In this document: positions 8,720 through 15,631 of the stretch, one piece after another
Numbering within the stretch: position 1 is the first letter of the stretch
Layout: every line of letters starts with the position of its first letter
Assembly (NCBI GenBank): GCA_001421095.1
Contig: LIIK01000006.1
Span: forward strand, 1-64,000
Reading direction: 5' to 3'
From: Candidatus [Bacteroides] periocalifornicus
GTDB taxonomy: Bacteria; Bacteroidota; Bacteroidia; Bacteroidales; CAJPTX01
DNA length: 64,000 bases
Made by a program: the position numbers and the translations under genes
The notes under the pieces: generated by a model
What the model saw: only the letters and a program-made list of their open reading frames with translations
What the model was told of the DNA's origin: nothing
The model's database searches: none

Positions 8720-9604
8720 ATGGCTATTGCAGCAGGTTACAGCTGGCGTGCGCAGGATCCCCGAGTACGGTGGAGGAGCTACTTGGCCACCGTGCTGGTG
8801 CAGGTGCTGGTGATTGCTGCGTTGCTCTGGTTCTGCTTTGAAACCCCATTGCCCCTACCAGGCGAAGAGGGGATTACGGTAAGCTTTGGCACGGAGAACA
8901 GCGGACGGAATGCTGAGACCCCAGCGTATATACCGCCCGCCACGCAGAGAGTGACCCCGGCGCAGGTAGAGGAGCGTGATGAATCGTTGACCCAAGATTT
9001 TGAGGACGCCCCAGAGGTGCGGGCAAAGCCCGCCAAGGAACAGCCTAAACCCAAGCAGCCCAAGCCGGCGAAGCCTCAGCCTACCCAGCAGAATGCTCCC
9101 AAGCCGCAGCAGAGCAGGCCTCAAGAGGAGACGCCCCCTAAGCCGCAGGTGAATAGAGATGCGCTTTTCCCATCTAGCACGCCCCAACCGTCCTCAGAGG
9201 GCCAAGGTTCAGGTGGAGAAATTGGCAACCAAGGGCGCTACGATGGTTCTACTGCAGGCGCGGGGAGTGGTGCAGGCCAGGGGCAGGGAACGGGTGGAAA
9301 AGGCCAGGGAGCGGGCCCTGGAGGTAGCGGCATAAGCTACAGCCTGGGCGGACGTGTAGCGCTACAGCTCCCATCGCCCGAATACCCTAACCAGAAGAGC
9401 GGTAAGGTGGTGGTGCGCGTGCGGGTGAATAGGCAGGGGGCAGTGGTAAGTGCCGAAGCCGGCGTAAAGGGGAGCACTACCCTCGATGCTAGCTTGCTGG
9501 CTGCCGCCCAAGCTGCGGCTCTCCGTGCGAATTTTGACGTGCAGAGCGATGCCCCAGAAACCCAGGTGGGCACTATAACGTACATATTCAAGATCAAGCA
9601 GTAG
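8720..9604 (+). CDS. TonB-like energy transducer
   Basis: 294-aa protein with TonB architecture: one N-terminal membrane anchor (about residues 20-42), a Pro/Lys/Gln-rich periplasm-spanning region (about 90-155), a Gly/Gln-rich linker (160-200) and a C-terminal TonB-like domain ending ITYIFKIKQ. The region PEYPNQKSGKVVVRVRVNRQG is the usual beta-strand start of TonB/TolA C-terminal domains. With the ExbB/ExbD genes upstream it probably forms the window's TonB complex. A TolA-like role cannot be excluded because the C-terminal domain is divergent. Confidence 0.8.
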   Translation: MAIAAGYSWRAQDPRVRWRSYLATVLVQVLVIAALLWFCFETPLPLPGEEGITVSFGTENSGRNAETPAYIPPATQRVTPAQVEERDESLTQDFEDAPEVRAKPAKEQPKPKQPKPAKPQPTQQNAPKPQQSRPQEETPPKPQVNRDALFPSSTPQPSSEGQGSGGEIGNQGRYDGSTAGAGSGAGQGQGTGGKGQGAGPGGSGISYSLGGRVALQLPSPEYPNQKSGKVVVRVRVNRQGAVVSAEAGVKGSTTLDASLLAAAQAAALRANFDVQSDAPETQVGTITYIFKIKQ

Positions 9605-9669
9605 CACCCCTTGCGGTTTTTGGTTCGGCGGTGGCAGGGTTTTATGCAGGAGGCTAGCGGTATTCTAAC

Positions 9670-10329
9670 ATGGCGGGAATCCAGAAGAAGAAATACTACG
9701 TGGTGTGGCGTGGTGTAACCCCAGGTGTGTACGAGACGTGGGCTGAATGCAGGGCGCAAGTAGAGGGATTCCAAGGGGCGCAGTACCGTGGGTATGGCGA
9801 TAGGGATACCGCGGAGAAGGCTTTTGCCCTGCCCTATGAATCGGCCCCCCAGAGTACTACAAAGCCCGTAAAGAGGGCAGCCCGTAGAACGGTAAAGGAT
9901 GCAGACGACCTGCCTATTACCCCTTCGGTAGCCGTGGATGCGGCCTGCAACATGCGCACCGGGAAGATGGAGTATCGGGGAGTAGACACTGCCACGGGGC
10001 GCGTGGTGTTCGCCCGAGGGCCTTACGCTGCCACCACGAACAATGTGGGGGAGTTCTTGGCCCTGGTGTTTGCCATTGCCCTGTTCAACCGCCCGGGCAA
10101 CGAGGCCTTCGCCACTATGCCCATCTACTCCGATAGCATAACGGCGCTGGCTTGGGTGCGGAATAGGTGCGCCAACACCAAGATGGAATCTAAGCCAGAG
10201 AATGCGGCACTGCGTGATCAGATTGCCCGTGCTGAGGGTTGGCTAAGGCAGCATACCTGGAAAAACCCCGTGCTGAAATGGCGCACGGAACTCTGGGGCG
10301 AAATTCCCGCAGACTATGGGAGGAAGTAG
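9670..10329 (+). CDS. rnhA: Ribonuclease HI with N-terminal viroplasmin (hybrid-binding) domain
   Basis: 219 aa. Residues 1-55 are a caulimovirus-viroplasmin/RNase H1 hybrid-binding domain (KKYYVVWRGVTPGVYETWAE, then FQGAQYRGYGDRDTAEKAF), as in eukaryotic RNase H1. Residues about 80-219 are the nuclease domain with acidic active-site residues in VAVDAAC (Asp), NNVGEFLAL (Glu), PIYSDSITAL (Asp) and the final PADYGRK (Asp). It degrades RNA in RNA-DNA hybrids. The 3' end overlaps the in-frame extension of the next gene by 14 nt, suggesting co-transcription. Confidence 0.9.
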   Translation: MAGIQKKKYYVVWRGVTPGVYETWAECRAQVEGFQGAQYRGYGDRDTAEKAFALPYESAPQSTTKPVKRAARRTVKDADDLPITPSVAVDAACNMRTGKMEYRGVDTATGRVVFARGPYAATTNNVGEFLALVFAIALFNRPGNEAFATMPIYSDSITALAWVRNRCANTKMESKPENAALRDQIARAEGWLRQHTWKNPVLKWRTELWGEIPADYGRK

Positions 10330-10333
10330 CAGG

Positions 10334-11620
10334 ATGGGCAGGACGCAGGCTTGGCGGGATCATTGGGTGGCCACGTGGTATTTCGCCTACTTCTTGGAAA
10401 GGAAAGAGCGGCGAATAGGCAAGGGGAGCGGCAGGCTCTCCAGACCGTTCCTTCGGGTGGCTGTGGGGGCTTTGGGAGTAAGCGTGGCGGCTATGGTAGT
10501 GGCCCTATCGGTGGCCAAGGGATTCCAGCGTGAAATAGGCGAGCGAACGGTGGGCTTTGTGGGGCATATCCAGGTGGTGAATCTGGACATGAACGCATCC
10601 TATGAGCAGAGGCCTATCGCGCGCCAACAACCCTTTCTCCCCGCGGTGCGTAGCCTGCCGGGTGTGCTGTCGGTGGGGGCTTTTGGCGTGAAGGCCGGCA
10701 TAGTGAAGACGGCAGACCAGATGCAGGGGTGCGTGCTTAAGGGGGTGGATTCCGCTAGGGATCTGCATTTTTTTTCCAAGTATCTACAGCGAGGCCGCTT
10801 ACCCGATTTTACGGGCGATGAGCCGAGCCTCGAAACGATGATCTCTGAGAGTTTTGCCAAGGCTCTATTCCTTGACACCGGGCAAGACGTGGTGGTCTAT
10901 TTCGTAGAGCGTCCTCCTAGGGTGCGGAAGTTCCACATAGTGGGGGTGTATGATACCCAGATGCACGAGTTCGACATGACCTACCTGTACTGCGATCTCA
11001 GGCATATACAGCAGCTCAACGATTGGGGGGTCGATAGGGTGGGAGGGTACGAAGTGCGTGTGGGCGAACTGGAAGATCTGGATAGGGTGTACGGGCAGGT
11101 GGAGGATCTCTGCACGTATGAGCTGCAGCCCGACGGTACGCTCCTGCAGGCTGTGGATGTGCGCGAGAAGTACAGCACCATATTCGACTGGTTGGCACTG
11201 CAGGATATAAACGTGGCGGTGCTGCTGACCCTAATACTCCTGGTGGCTGGGGTTAATATGGTGACAGCATTGCTAATTCTGATTCTGGAGCGGACGTGGC
11301 AGATAGGGTTGCTGAAGGCGTTGGGCGCCACCAATGGCCAGATTCGCCGCCTTTTCCTGCTGAAGGCGCTGCGCATCCTGATCTGGGGATTGGTCATAGG
11401 GAATACGGTGGGAGTGGGTATTTGCCTTGCGCAGCACTACTGGCACTTCGCGAGGCTGAACCCTGAGGAGTACTACATGGACCACGTGCCGGTGCTGGTG
11501 CAGGGCGGTATGGTGCTGCTGGTGAATGCTGGCGTGGTGGTGGTTACCCTGCTGATGCTGCTGATACCGAGTGGGCTGCTGGCTCGCGTTAGCCCGGTGG
11601 AGGCTATGCGGATGGAGTAG
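10334..11620 (+). CDS. LolC/LolE-type ABC transporter permease
   Basis: About 428 aa. Four membrane segments in the MacB/FtsX layout: one near the N-terminus (FLRVAVGALGVSVAAMVVAL), a large periplasmic domain (about 60-290), then three C-terminal segments. Residues 295 to the end form an FtsX-like domain, with QIGLLKALGATNGQIRRLFL as the coupling-helix region. Bacteroidota use this family in lipoprotein release to the outer membrane; no ATPase gene is adjacent, so the partner (LolD-like) must be elsewhere. ATG 10334 with AGGA upstream is preferred; ATG 10316 inside rnhA is possible. Confidence 0.85.
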   Translation: MGRTQAWRDHWVATWYFAYFLERKERRIGKGSGRLSRPFLRVAVGALGVSVAAMVVALSVAKGFQREIGERTVGFVGHIQVVNLDMNASYEQRPIARQQPFLPAVRSLPGVLSVGAFGVKAGIVKTADQMQGCVLKGVDSARDLHFFSKYLQRGRLPDFTGDEPSLETMISESFAKALFLDTGQDVVVYFVERPPRVRKFHIVGVYDTQMHEFDMTYLYCDLRHIQQLNDWGVDRVGGYEVRVGELEDLDRVYGQVEDLCTYELQPDGTLLQAVDVREKYSTIFDWLALQDINVAVLLTLILLVAGVNMVTALLILILERTWQIGLLKALGATNGQIRRLFLLKALRILIWGLVIGNTVGVGICLAQHYWHFARLNPEEYYMDHVPVLVQGGMVLLVNAGVVVVTLLMLLIPSGLLARVSPVEAMRME

Positions 11621-11664
11621 GTGGGCATTGGTTCGATGCTGTGGGTATGGGGAGTTGCTGAATT

Positions 11665-11695
11665 TTGGCGACTCTCTTATTTTTTGCTACCTTCG
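11665..11695 (+). promoter_or_regulatory. Promoter of the DUF4199 gene
   Basis: TTGG (11665-11668; TTTG one base earlier) and TACCTTCG (11688-11695) with consensus spacing. It lies 29 nt upstream of the ATG at 11724. Confidence 0.7.
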
Positions 11696-11723
11696 CGGGG
11701 AATAATCGGAAAGAGCTCAGGCA

Positions 11724-12263
11724 ATGGATTTAAAGGATACGAAGGTTGTAGCGCCTAAGAGTTTTTGGGGTGAAACCGCCAAGTGGGGACTCTACATGGG
11801 GGTGCTGCTCGGGGCGGTTTGCGTGATGCAGATAGGCTGGATGATGTTCGATGTACCCTGGTGGATAAATGCGTTCATGTACGCGGTCTATATAGTGTTT
11901 CTGTACGCAGGGATTGTGAGCTGGCGTAAGCAGCGGGCAGGAGGATACATCAGCTACGGGCAGTGCATGCAGTTCGGGGTAATGCAGTCAGTTTTCGCGG
12001 CTGTCGTTTACCTGCTTGTGTGGTTGATAATGGCTCTGTACATCAAGCCAGAGTACTCGGGCAAGATGCGGGACTACGTGCTAAAGGCGTTGAGGCAGAG
12101 CATAGACGAAGAGCAGCTAGAGCTGGCGCTTCGCAGCGCTACATTCTACACAAGCGCGGTTTTCCTTGCGGTGTCCGCTTTCGTGGGGACAGTGCTTAGC
12201 GGCACTTTCGTATCGCTTGTGGTGTCTATATTCCTGAAGCGCAATCGTCCCATTTCAGAGTAG
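11724..12263 (+). CDS. DUF4199 domain-containing membrane protein
   Basis: 179-aa integral membrane protein, DUF4199 family, common in Bacteroidota and of unknown function. Four hydrophobic segments: GLYMGVLLGAVCVMQIGWMM, NAFMYAVYIVFLYAGIV, FGVMQSVFAAVVYLLVWLIM and a C-terminal segment near VFLAVSAFVGTVLSG. The soluble loop between segments 3 and 4 contains MRDYVLKALRQSIDEEQ. Own promoter upstream; a perfect 13-bp inverted repeat follows the stop codon. Confidence 0.75.
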   Translation: MDLKDTKVVAPKSFWGETAKWGLYMGVLLGAVCVMQIGWMMFDVPWWINAFMYAVYIVFLYAGIVSWRKQRAGGYISYGQCMQFGVMQSVFAAVVYLLVWLIMALYIKPEYSGKMRDYVLKALRQSIDEEQLELALRSATFYTSAVFLAVSAFVGTVLSGTFVSLVVSIFLKRNRPISE

Positions 12264-12288
12264 TAACTATCACCCATTTAGGCCATAT

Positions 12289-12344
12289 TAGCACGGGAGA
12301 ATCTATGCGGACACCCAGGAGTGCCGATGGGTTCTCCCGTGCTA
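12289..12344 (+). terminator. Long-loop hairpin between DUF4199 and the glycosyltransferase
   Basis: TAGCACGGGAGAA (12289-12301) and TTCTCCCGTGCTA (12332-12344) are perfect 13-bp arms around a 30-nt loop, followed by TTTG but no strong T run. It may terminate the DUF4199 transcript or structure the leader of the next gene (ATG 12369). Confidence 0.5.
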
Positions 12345-12368
12345 TTTGCCGAGCTAAAACAAATCCCA

Positions 12369-13346
12369 ATGCCGTACGATATTAGCATTGTGATCCCGCA
12401 GTATAATGAGGCAGAATCGCTGCCAGAGCTGCTAGCGTGGATCGATAGGGTGGTAGTAGCCCAGGGTTGGAAGGCGGAGGTGATAGTGGTGGATGATGGG
12501 AGTACCGACGGGTCTTGGGCTGTAATCCAATCATTAGCCGGCAGCAGCACGGTTACCCTGCGCGGTATTAGATTCCAGCGTAACTACGGGAAATCGGCAG
12601 CGCTGGAGGTCGGCTTTGCGGCAACCCAGGGAAATGTGGTATTCACCATGGATGCCGACCTGCAGGATTCGCCCGACGAGCTCCCCGAGCTCTACAGGAT
12701 GGTGGTGGAGGAGGGGTATGATTTAGTGTCGGGCTGGAAAAAGGTGCGGCATGACCCTAAGTTCTCCAAGAACCTCCCGAGCAAGCTTTTCAACGCCTCG
12801 GTGCGGGGTGTAACTGGGATTCGCTTGCACGATTTCAATTGCGGTCTTAAGGCCTACCGCCCACAGGTAGTGAAGAGCGTAGAGATCTACGGCGATATGC
12901 ACCGCTACATCCCTGTGCTGGCCAAGGGGGCTGGGTTTACCCAGATAGGCGAGAAGCCGGTGACGCACTACGAGCGTAAGTATGGGGTTACGAAATTCGG
13001 CTGGTCTCGCTTTATCAATGGTTTTCTCGACCTTCTCACCGTCACCTTTATGCAGCGGTACGGTAAGCGCCCGATGCACTTTTTCGGCTGCCTGGGTACG
13101 CTGATGATCCTGCTGGGCGGGGTAGTTACCGTGTGGTTGGTGGGGATAAAGGTGTATAGCATTGCCCGGCATATCCCCTATAGGGATGTGGTGAGCCAGC
13201 CGCTATTCTTCATAGGCCTTACGGTGGCCATTTTCGGGCTGCTATTCTTCCTTGCGGGCTTTCTGGGAGAACTCATTGCGCGCAGTGCTCCTGATAGGAA
13301 TCGCTACAATGTGGCCGAGAAGTGCGGATTTGAGGGCGCGGATTAA
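12369..13346 (+). CDS. Family 2 glycosyltransferase, DPM1/GtrB-like, with C-terminal membrane segments
   Basis: About 325 aa, start at ATG 12369 (MPYDISIVIPQYNEAESL); the longer frame to 12321 runs into the hairpin. GT-A domain: VIPQYNEAESLPELL, VIVVDDGSTDGS, the DxD motif in FTMDADLQDSPDE, and DFNCGLKAYR. Two C-terminal transmembrane helices (about residues 235-260 and 275-305) are typical of polyprenyl-phosphate glycosyltransferases of the DPM1/GtrB/ArnC group. Likely moves a sugar from a nucleotide donor to undecaprenyl phosphate. Donor sugar unknown. Confidence 0.87.
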   Translation: MPYDISIVIPQYNEAESLPELLAWIDRVVVAQGWKAEVIVVDDGSTDGSWAVIQSLAGSSTVTLRGIRFQRNYGKSAALEVGFAATQGNVVFTMDADLQDSPDELPELYRMVVEEGYDLVSGWKKVRHDPKFSKNLPSKLFNASVRGVTGIRLHDFNCGLKAYRPQVVKSVEIYGDMHRYIPVLAKGAGFTQIGEKPVTHYERKYGVTKFGWSRFINGFLDLLTVTFMQRYGKRPMHFFGCLGTLMILLGGVVTVWLVGIKVYSIARHIPYRDVVSQPLFFIGLTVAIFGLLFFLAGFLGELIARSAPDRNRYNVAEKCGFEGAD

Positions 13347-13370
13347 TCAGTGGCTAAAACCGTCGTTTTT

Positions 13371-14231
13371 TCAACCCTCCTTTAGGGGAGCTTTGCCCAT
13401 ATATGCGCTTATAACCCTTTGTACCCCAATGGCTAGCTCCCGTTTTGCTAGGGGAACATCCCACTCTGGAGTGGAGGCAGCGTAGTTTGAAACTACCCGT
13501 AGGCTGATTCTCGGGATGCCGAGGAGTGAAGCCACAAGGGCAAAGGCGGCCCCCTCCATGCTCTCCACCAAGGGGGAGGCGGTAGCTATGGGGAGGCACC
13601 AGGAGTAGTCGCCCTGCGTGGGGTGGCTCACCGTGATGCCCTGGCACATGGTGAAACCCCGGAGGGCAACCTGTGGCGATGCTGCGTGATGTGTAGTTTT
13701 TTCAGGCACAGAGTCCAACTGCCCCGTTACATCAGGCTGCGAATTCCCTCTTGGGGGCGAACTTTCAACGTAACAATCTGTTCGGCAGGGTTCTAAACAA
13801 TTGCTATTACGCAGCAACAGCTCTGGCGATGTGGCCACGTATGCGCCGTCGGCATTTGGAGCAGCAGCCTGCTGAAAACCCGCCTTATGGATGGGAACGA
13901 GCCGACTGTCCACGCTAGGGATTCCATAGTCTGCAAAGCGATCGTGGGTTATCAGCACGAGTTCGCCAACGGGGATTCCCTGTCCGATAGCACCGGCAAA
14001 CCCTACGTTTACAAGCAATTCATACCCCTGGTGGCTGGCTAGCGCGAGTAGGGCTGCGCAAGAGGCGGCGCCTACGCCAGTGATGAGTACATCGGCAGCG
14101 AGCCCAACGCCCAGTGCCCCGCGGTGTAGCCCTATCCCATTGGGTAGATCGCTGTCCCAGCGGGCGGGTAGCCCCTCTAGCTCACTTTGGGTAGCCGCTA
14201 CTAGCAGAATCTGATTGCAGTGCCCATTCAT
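13371..14231 (-). CDS. mqnB: Futalosine hydrolase-like nucleosidase (MqnB)
   Basis: 286 aa of the PNP/MTAN nucleosidase fold. VNVGFAGAIGQGIPVGELVLIT and the substrate-pocket motif VESMEGAAFALVASLLGIP are clear, followed by the catalytic-region aspartate replaced by N in RVVSNYAAS, as seen in futalosine hydrolases. It would release dehypoxanthine futalosine in the alternative menaquinone pathway; an MTA/SAH nucleosidase is the main alternative. Residues about 140-190 form an insertion rich in Ser, Pro and Cys, making the protein longer than the usual ~220-230 aa. The -7 box at 14236-14243 abuts the ATG, so the transcript is nearly leaderless. Confidence 0.7.
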   Translation of the reverse strand: MNGHCNQILLVAATQSELEGLPARWDSDLPNGIGLHRGALGVGLAADVLITGVGAASCAALLALASHQGYELLVNVGFAGAIGQGIPVGELVLITHDRFADYGIPSVDSRLVPIHKAGFQQAAAPNADGAYVATSPELLLRNSNCLEPCRTDCYVESSPPRGNSQPDVTGQLDSVPEKTTHHAASPQVALRGFTMCQGITVSHPTQGDYSWCLPIATASPLVESMEGAAFALVASLLGIPRISLRVVSNYAASTPEWDVPLAKRELAIGVQRVISAYMGKAPLKEG

Positions 14232-14235
14232 GCCG

Positions 14236-14243
14236 CAAAGGTA
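14236..14243 (-). promoter_or_regulatory. Promoter -7 box of mqnB
   Basis: Minus-strand TACCTTTG ends 5 nt before the ATG at 14231. Initiation normally falls several nt after the box, so the mRNA would start at or next to the start codon. The -33 box is not clear. Confidence 0.55.
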
Positions 14244-14427
14244 ATGGTTTTCAACGCAAAATGGTATGATGCGGAGGGGGCAAAGATTCTATCCCCACCA
14301 AAACCATGCACACATACCATGCCCACCCCTGTGGCGATATTCCAGATGGAGGCGGTTGGGAGCGATGCGGTGAATGCGTGATGCAGGGGTTGGAGTGCGA
14401 TGGGGGGTACGATGCGTTTTTTGGGGT

Positions 14428-14452
14428 GCGATACGGCACGCCACGTCGCTAC
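14428..14452 (-). repeat. Family B hairpin B7
   Basis: Minus-strand copy: GTA-GCGACGTGGC-GT-GCCGTATCGC, with GGTTTTC upstream in that orientation (shared with B8 and, as GGTTTTT, with B6). Confidence 0.85.
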
Positions 14453-14587
14453 GAAAACCGAGGGGCCGGTTGTGTCCATCGGCAGATACTTCGGGCGGGC
14501 ACTCGGGGGTGGGTGGTCAAAATCGCCTTGTACGCCACGTGGGCACAGGCGTGCGGGCTATTCCCATCTCGGGGGCAAATGGTACGC

Positions 14588-14595
14588 TACCTTCG
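14588..14595 (+). promoter_or_regulatory. Orphan -7 box, rightward
   Basis: TACCTTCGCGGCG matches the strong -7 sequence seen in front of rpsA and DUF4199, followed by GATTAACG, but no plus-strand gene follows for 1 kb; the transcript would run into repeats B8, C2 and C3 and then antisense to DUF1847. No clear -33 box. Confidence 0.35.
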
Positions 14596-14651
14596 CGGCG
14601 TGGAGTAGGGGATTAACGGGCGGCATTGTGAGGGTGGGCAACATTTGAAGC

Positions 14652-14676
14652 GCGACGCGGCACGCCACGTCGCTAC
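14652..14676 (-). repeat. Family B hairpin B8
   Basis: Exact consensus element on the minus strand (GTA plus arms GCGACGTGGC and GCCGCGTCGC), 200 bp from B7 and in the same orientation; both are followed on the plus strand by ACGAAAACCG. Confidence 0.9.
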
Positions 14677-14713
14677 GAAAACCGTGTGGTCGATTGAATC
14701 CATCTGCAGATAC

Positions 14714-14768
14714 TTAGGGCGGGCAACTCTCGGCCCGCCCCTACCAAGAACGTAATAGCAAACCTCGC
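14714..14768 (+). repeat. Family C hairpin C2
   Basis: TAGGGCGGGC and GCCCGCCCCTA pair around AACTCTCG; tail CTACCAAGAACGTAATAGC and then AAACCTCGCCA is nearly the same as in C3. Confidence 0.8.
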
Positions 14769-14820
14769 CAAATGATAGAAATGCGATCCTCTACCGCAAG
14801 CACCCATAAACGGTGCGGCG

Positions 14821-14887
14821 TTGCTAGGGCGAGCACTCGCTACGCTCGGCATCGCCCCTACCAAGAACGCAATAGCAAACTTCGCCA
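14821..14887 (+). repeat. Family C hairpin C3
   Basis: TAGGGCGA and TCGCCCCTA pair outside GCACTCGCTACGCTCGGCA; inside, GAGC and GCTC can also pair. Tail ACCAAGAACGCAATAGC is shared with C2. C2 and C3 lie about 107 bp apart and look like a local duplication. Confidence 0.8.
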
Positions 14888-14974
14888 AATATGGAACGCC
14901 TTGTATCATTCTTCTCAGCATAACAAAAAAAAGACCCTTGCGGATCTTTCTCTCGGAGCTGCTGCGGATTTGCT

Positions 14975-15448
14975 TTATTCTGGCTGCTGGGGAGGGAATA
15001 GGCTCGCCATGGGATTGTGCTTGTGGGCGCGGTCTTTCACAATGAATACAGACATCGGCAGCTTGCAGTGGCGCTGGAATATCATATCGTGCCCCAGGCA
15101 AAGGCCGATGACGAGTACCATCTCGCAGCCAGCCTCCTCTAGGAATTTTGCCTGCCCTATCGGGTTGCAGGCTAGCCCCGGCACATCTTCGCCGAGGATG
15201 TCGGCTAGCGGTATCTTCCCGATCTTGCAGCCCGCCATGATCACCTCAAACTCGTCGCTGAGCTTGGCCTGCACGGCTTCCGCCTCCTTCTGGGTGCTGG
15301 CGCAGTAGGCTATGCCGATCTTCTTTATGCCCGCATTGCGCGCCCATTGGCGTACCTCCTCCAGCTTCTCGCCCTTGGGGATTGTGGCATTCTTGGCCAT
15401 GCGCATGAGCTCAAGGTCTAGGCCGGTGTAGCCGAAATTCTCTTCCAT
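14975..15448 (-). CDS. DUF1847 domain-containing protein
   Basis: 157-aa cytosolic protein that fits the DUF1847 family (cysteine-containing proteins of unknown function, proposed to bind metal). Visible motifs: KKIGIAYCASTQKEAEA, VIMAGCKIGK, LACNPIGQAKFLEEAGCEM, LVIGLCLGHDMIFQRHC. The conserved cysteines and histidines could form a metal or redox site, but this is inference. Divergent from the giant protease gene, separated by 183 bp. The stop lies beside repeat-rich DNA. Confidence 0.6.
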   Translation of the reverse strand: MEENFGYTGLDLELMRMAKNATIPKGEKLEEVRQWARNAGIKKIGIAYCASTQKEAEAVQAKLSDEFEVIMAGCKIGKIPLADILGEDVPGLACNPIGQAKFLEEAGCEMVLVIGLCLGHDMIFQRHCKLPMSVFIVKDRAHKHNPMASLFPPQQPE

Positions 15449-15585
15449 AGCGTTTCCTTTTCCGATAGTTTACTGTGATTAACGTTTCTGAGCGCCAGGT
15501 TGTTTTACGGATGAGGTATTTTGGAATGGTTATACGGCACGCAATGCGTTCCCTAGCAGGGAGGGCATCTTTGGGAAATTATACT

Positions 15586-15593
15586 TATCTTGC
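15586..15593 (+). promoter_or_regulatory. Possible promoter of the giant subtilase gene
   Basis: TATCTTGC is a weak match to the -7 consensus 38 nt upstream of the ATG at 15632; TTTG at 15570-15573 is closer than the usual 19-nt spacing. Confidence 0.3.
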
Positions 15594-15631
15594 AACCTGT
15601 TTTTTTCAGAGAAAACCAAACCAATCGATCT

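Larger units (their letters stand above)
14232..14974. other. Repeat-rich gap between mqnB and DUF1847
   Basis: About 740 bp without a credible gene. Contains two family B elements in minus orientation (14428-14452, 14652-14676), two family C hairpins (14714-14768, 14821-14887) and a promoter-like box reading rightward at 14588-14595. Short ORFs here merely cross the repeats. Confidence 0.8.
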
